A DNA stretch of 64,000 nt from Orbilia blumenaviensis. Lineage: Eukaryota > Ascomycota > Orbiliomycetes > Orbiliales > Orbiliaceae. The number at the start of each line of letters is the position of its first letter. Position 1 is the first letter of the stretch. The notes under the pieces are model-generated. The model ran no database searches and was not told the DNA's origin. It was given only the letters and a program-made list of their open reading frames with translations. This document shows, in pieces, positions 63,801-64,000 of the stretch. The stretch spans positions 1,798,001-1,862,000 of the forward strand of contig JAVHNS010000005.1 in assembly GCA_036872755.1 (NCBI GenBank). The letters run 5' to 3'. Position numbers and translations under genes: made by a program.

Positions 63801-64000
63801 AGCTATCTAGTGCTATTCCTACGCACGACAGCGAGATCAGGGGGTTGAGTTATCCGAAGGTTATCTTTTTGCAGGCTGCCCTGCTCGTTGAGAGTCTGAG
63901 AGCGTTGGAGGGGGATTGCAGTAAGATACTTACGTATTTTGTGGACCCGTCGTTTAAACATGGCGACGAGGCTACCTGTATGAGTTCCATCGCGGCGGAG
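60884..64000 (+). CDS. STT4: Phosphatidylinositol 4-kinase Stt4, N-terminal part (cut by window end)
   Basis: Exons 60884-60891 (only 8 nt), 60961-61309 and 61553-64000 onward; introns 69 and 243 nt. The visible 935 residues are open to the last base. Stt4 makes phosphatidylinositol 4-phosphate at the plasma membrane. The part seen is the large helical N-terminal region that comes before the PIK and kinase domains, so no catalytic motif is in view; family proteins are about 1900 residues. The start MDSLDRNLRRSALQRLAKLA and the long helical run match fungal Stt4 homologues as I know them. A Thr/Asn-rich low-complexity insert at about 24-40 and a proline run (PPPPPP) near residue 77 are species-level features. 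Divergent from the ArfGAP gene. Assignment is strong for the family, but rests on the N-terminus only. Confidence 0.88.

Overview
This is a piece of a nuclear chromosome of a filamentous ascomycete (Pezizomycotina). Genes have short introns (62 to 379 nt) with GT or, once, GC donors and CTAAC-type branch sites. The recognisable proteins are fungal: a GH11 xylanase with a CBM1, a Msn2/Seb1-type zinc-finger factor, the phosphatidylinositol 4-kinase Stt4, a Gts1-like ArfGAP and a thioredoxin-PITH protein. Four other proteins are orphans to me. Many orphans, long gene-poor stretches and C-to-T-like decay of one inverted repeat would fit an early-diverging lineage such as Orbiliomycetes or Pezizomycetes, but that placement is inference.

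Left part (1-23 kb), gene-bearing. A 1640-residue secreted mucin-like repeat protein on the minus strand (2512-7549) is followed by a small J-domain protein with glycine-rich membrane-type segments (9741-10713, plus; 5 exons, the first intron GC-AG). Three minus-strand genes come next: an orphan 967-residue protein (11246-14149), the GH11-CBM1 xylanase (14805-15742), and a second large orphan with a prion-like Gln/Tyr/Pro-rich middle (19052-22885), which I assembled from two open frames joined by a 63-nt intron.

Middle part (23-53 kb), gene-poor. In 30 kb I can support only a tRNA-Ala(UGC) (26477-26548), the C2H2 transcription factor (29691-31274, minus) and one orphan secreted protein (41860-42762, minus), plus one doubtful frame near 38 kb. 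The rest is non-coding sequence with homopolymer runs, a recurring GTAGAC motif, a possible gene relic at 24.9-25.95 kb, and an imperfect foldback or MITE-like inverted repeat at 52.07-52.65 kb in an AT-rich stretch without open frames.

Right part (53-64 kb), conserved housekeeping genes: a Txl1-like thioredoxin-PITH protein (53180-54348, minus), a Gts1/Ucp3-like ArfGAP-UBA protein with a 17-nt microexon (56080-58869, minus), and, divergent from it across about 2 kb, the first 935 residues of STT4 (60884-64000, plus, cut by the window edge). The last two both act in plasma-membrane phosphoinositide and endocytic traffic. The xylanase and the mucin-like protein are secreted. The zinc-finger protein is probably a stress or nutrient regulator. 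Intron boundaries were placed by hand from splice signals and frame continuity; no transcript or database evidence was available.
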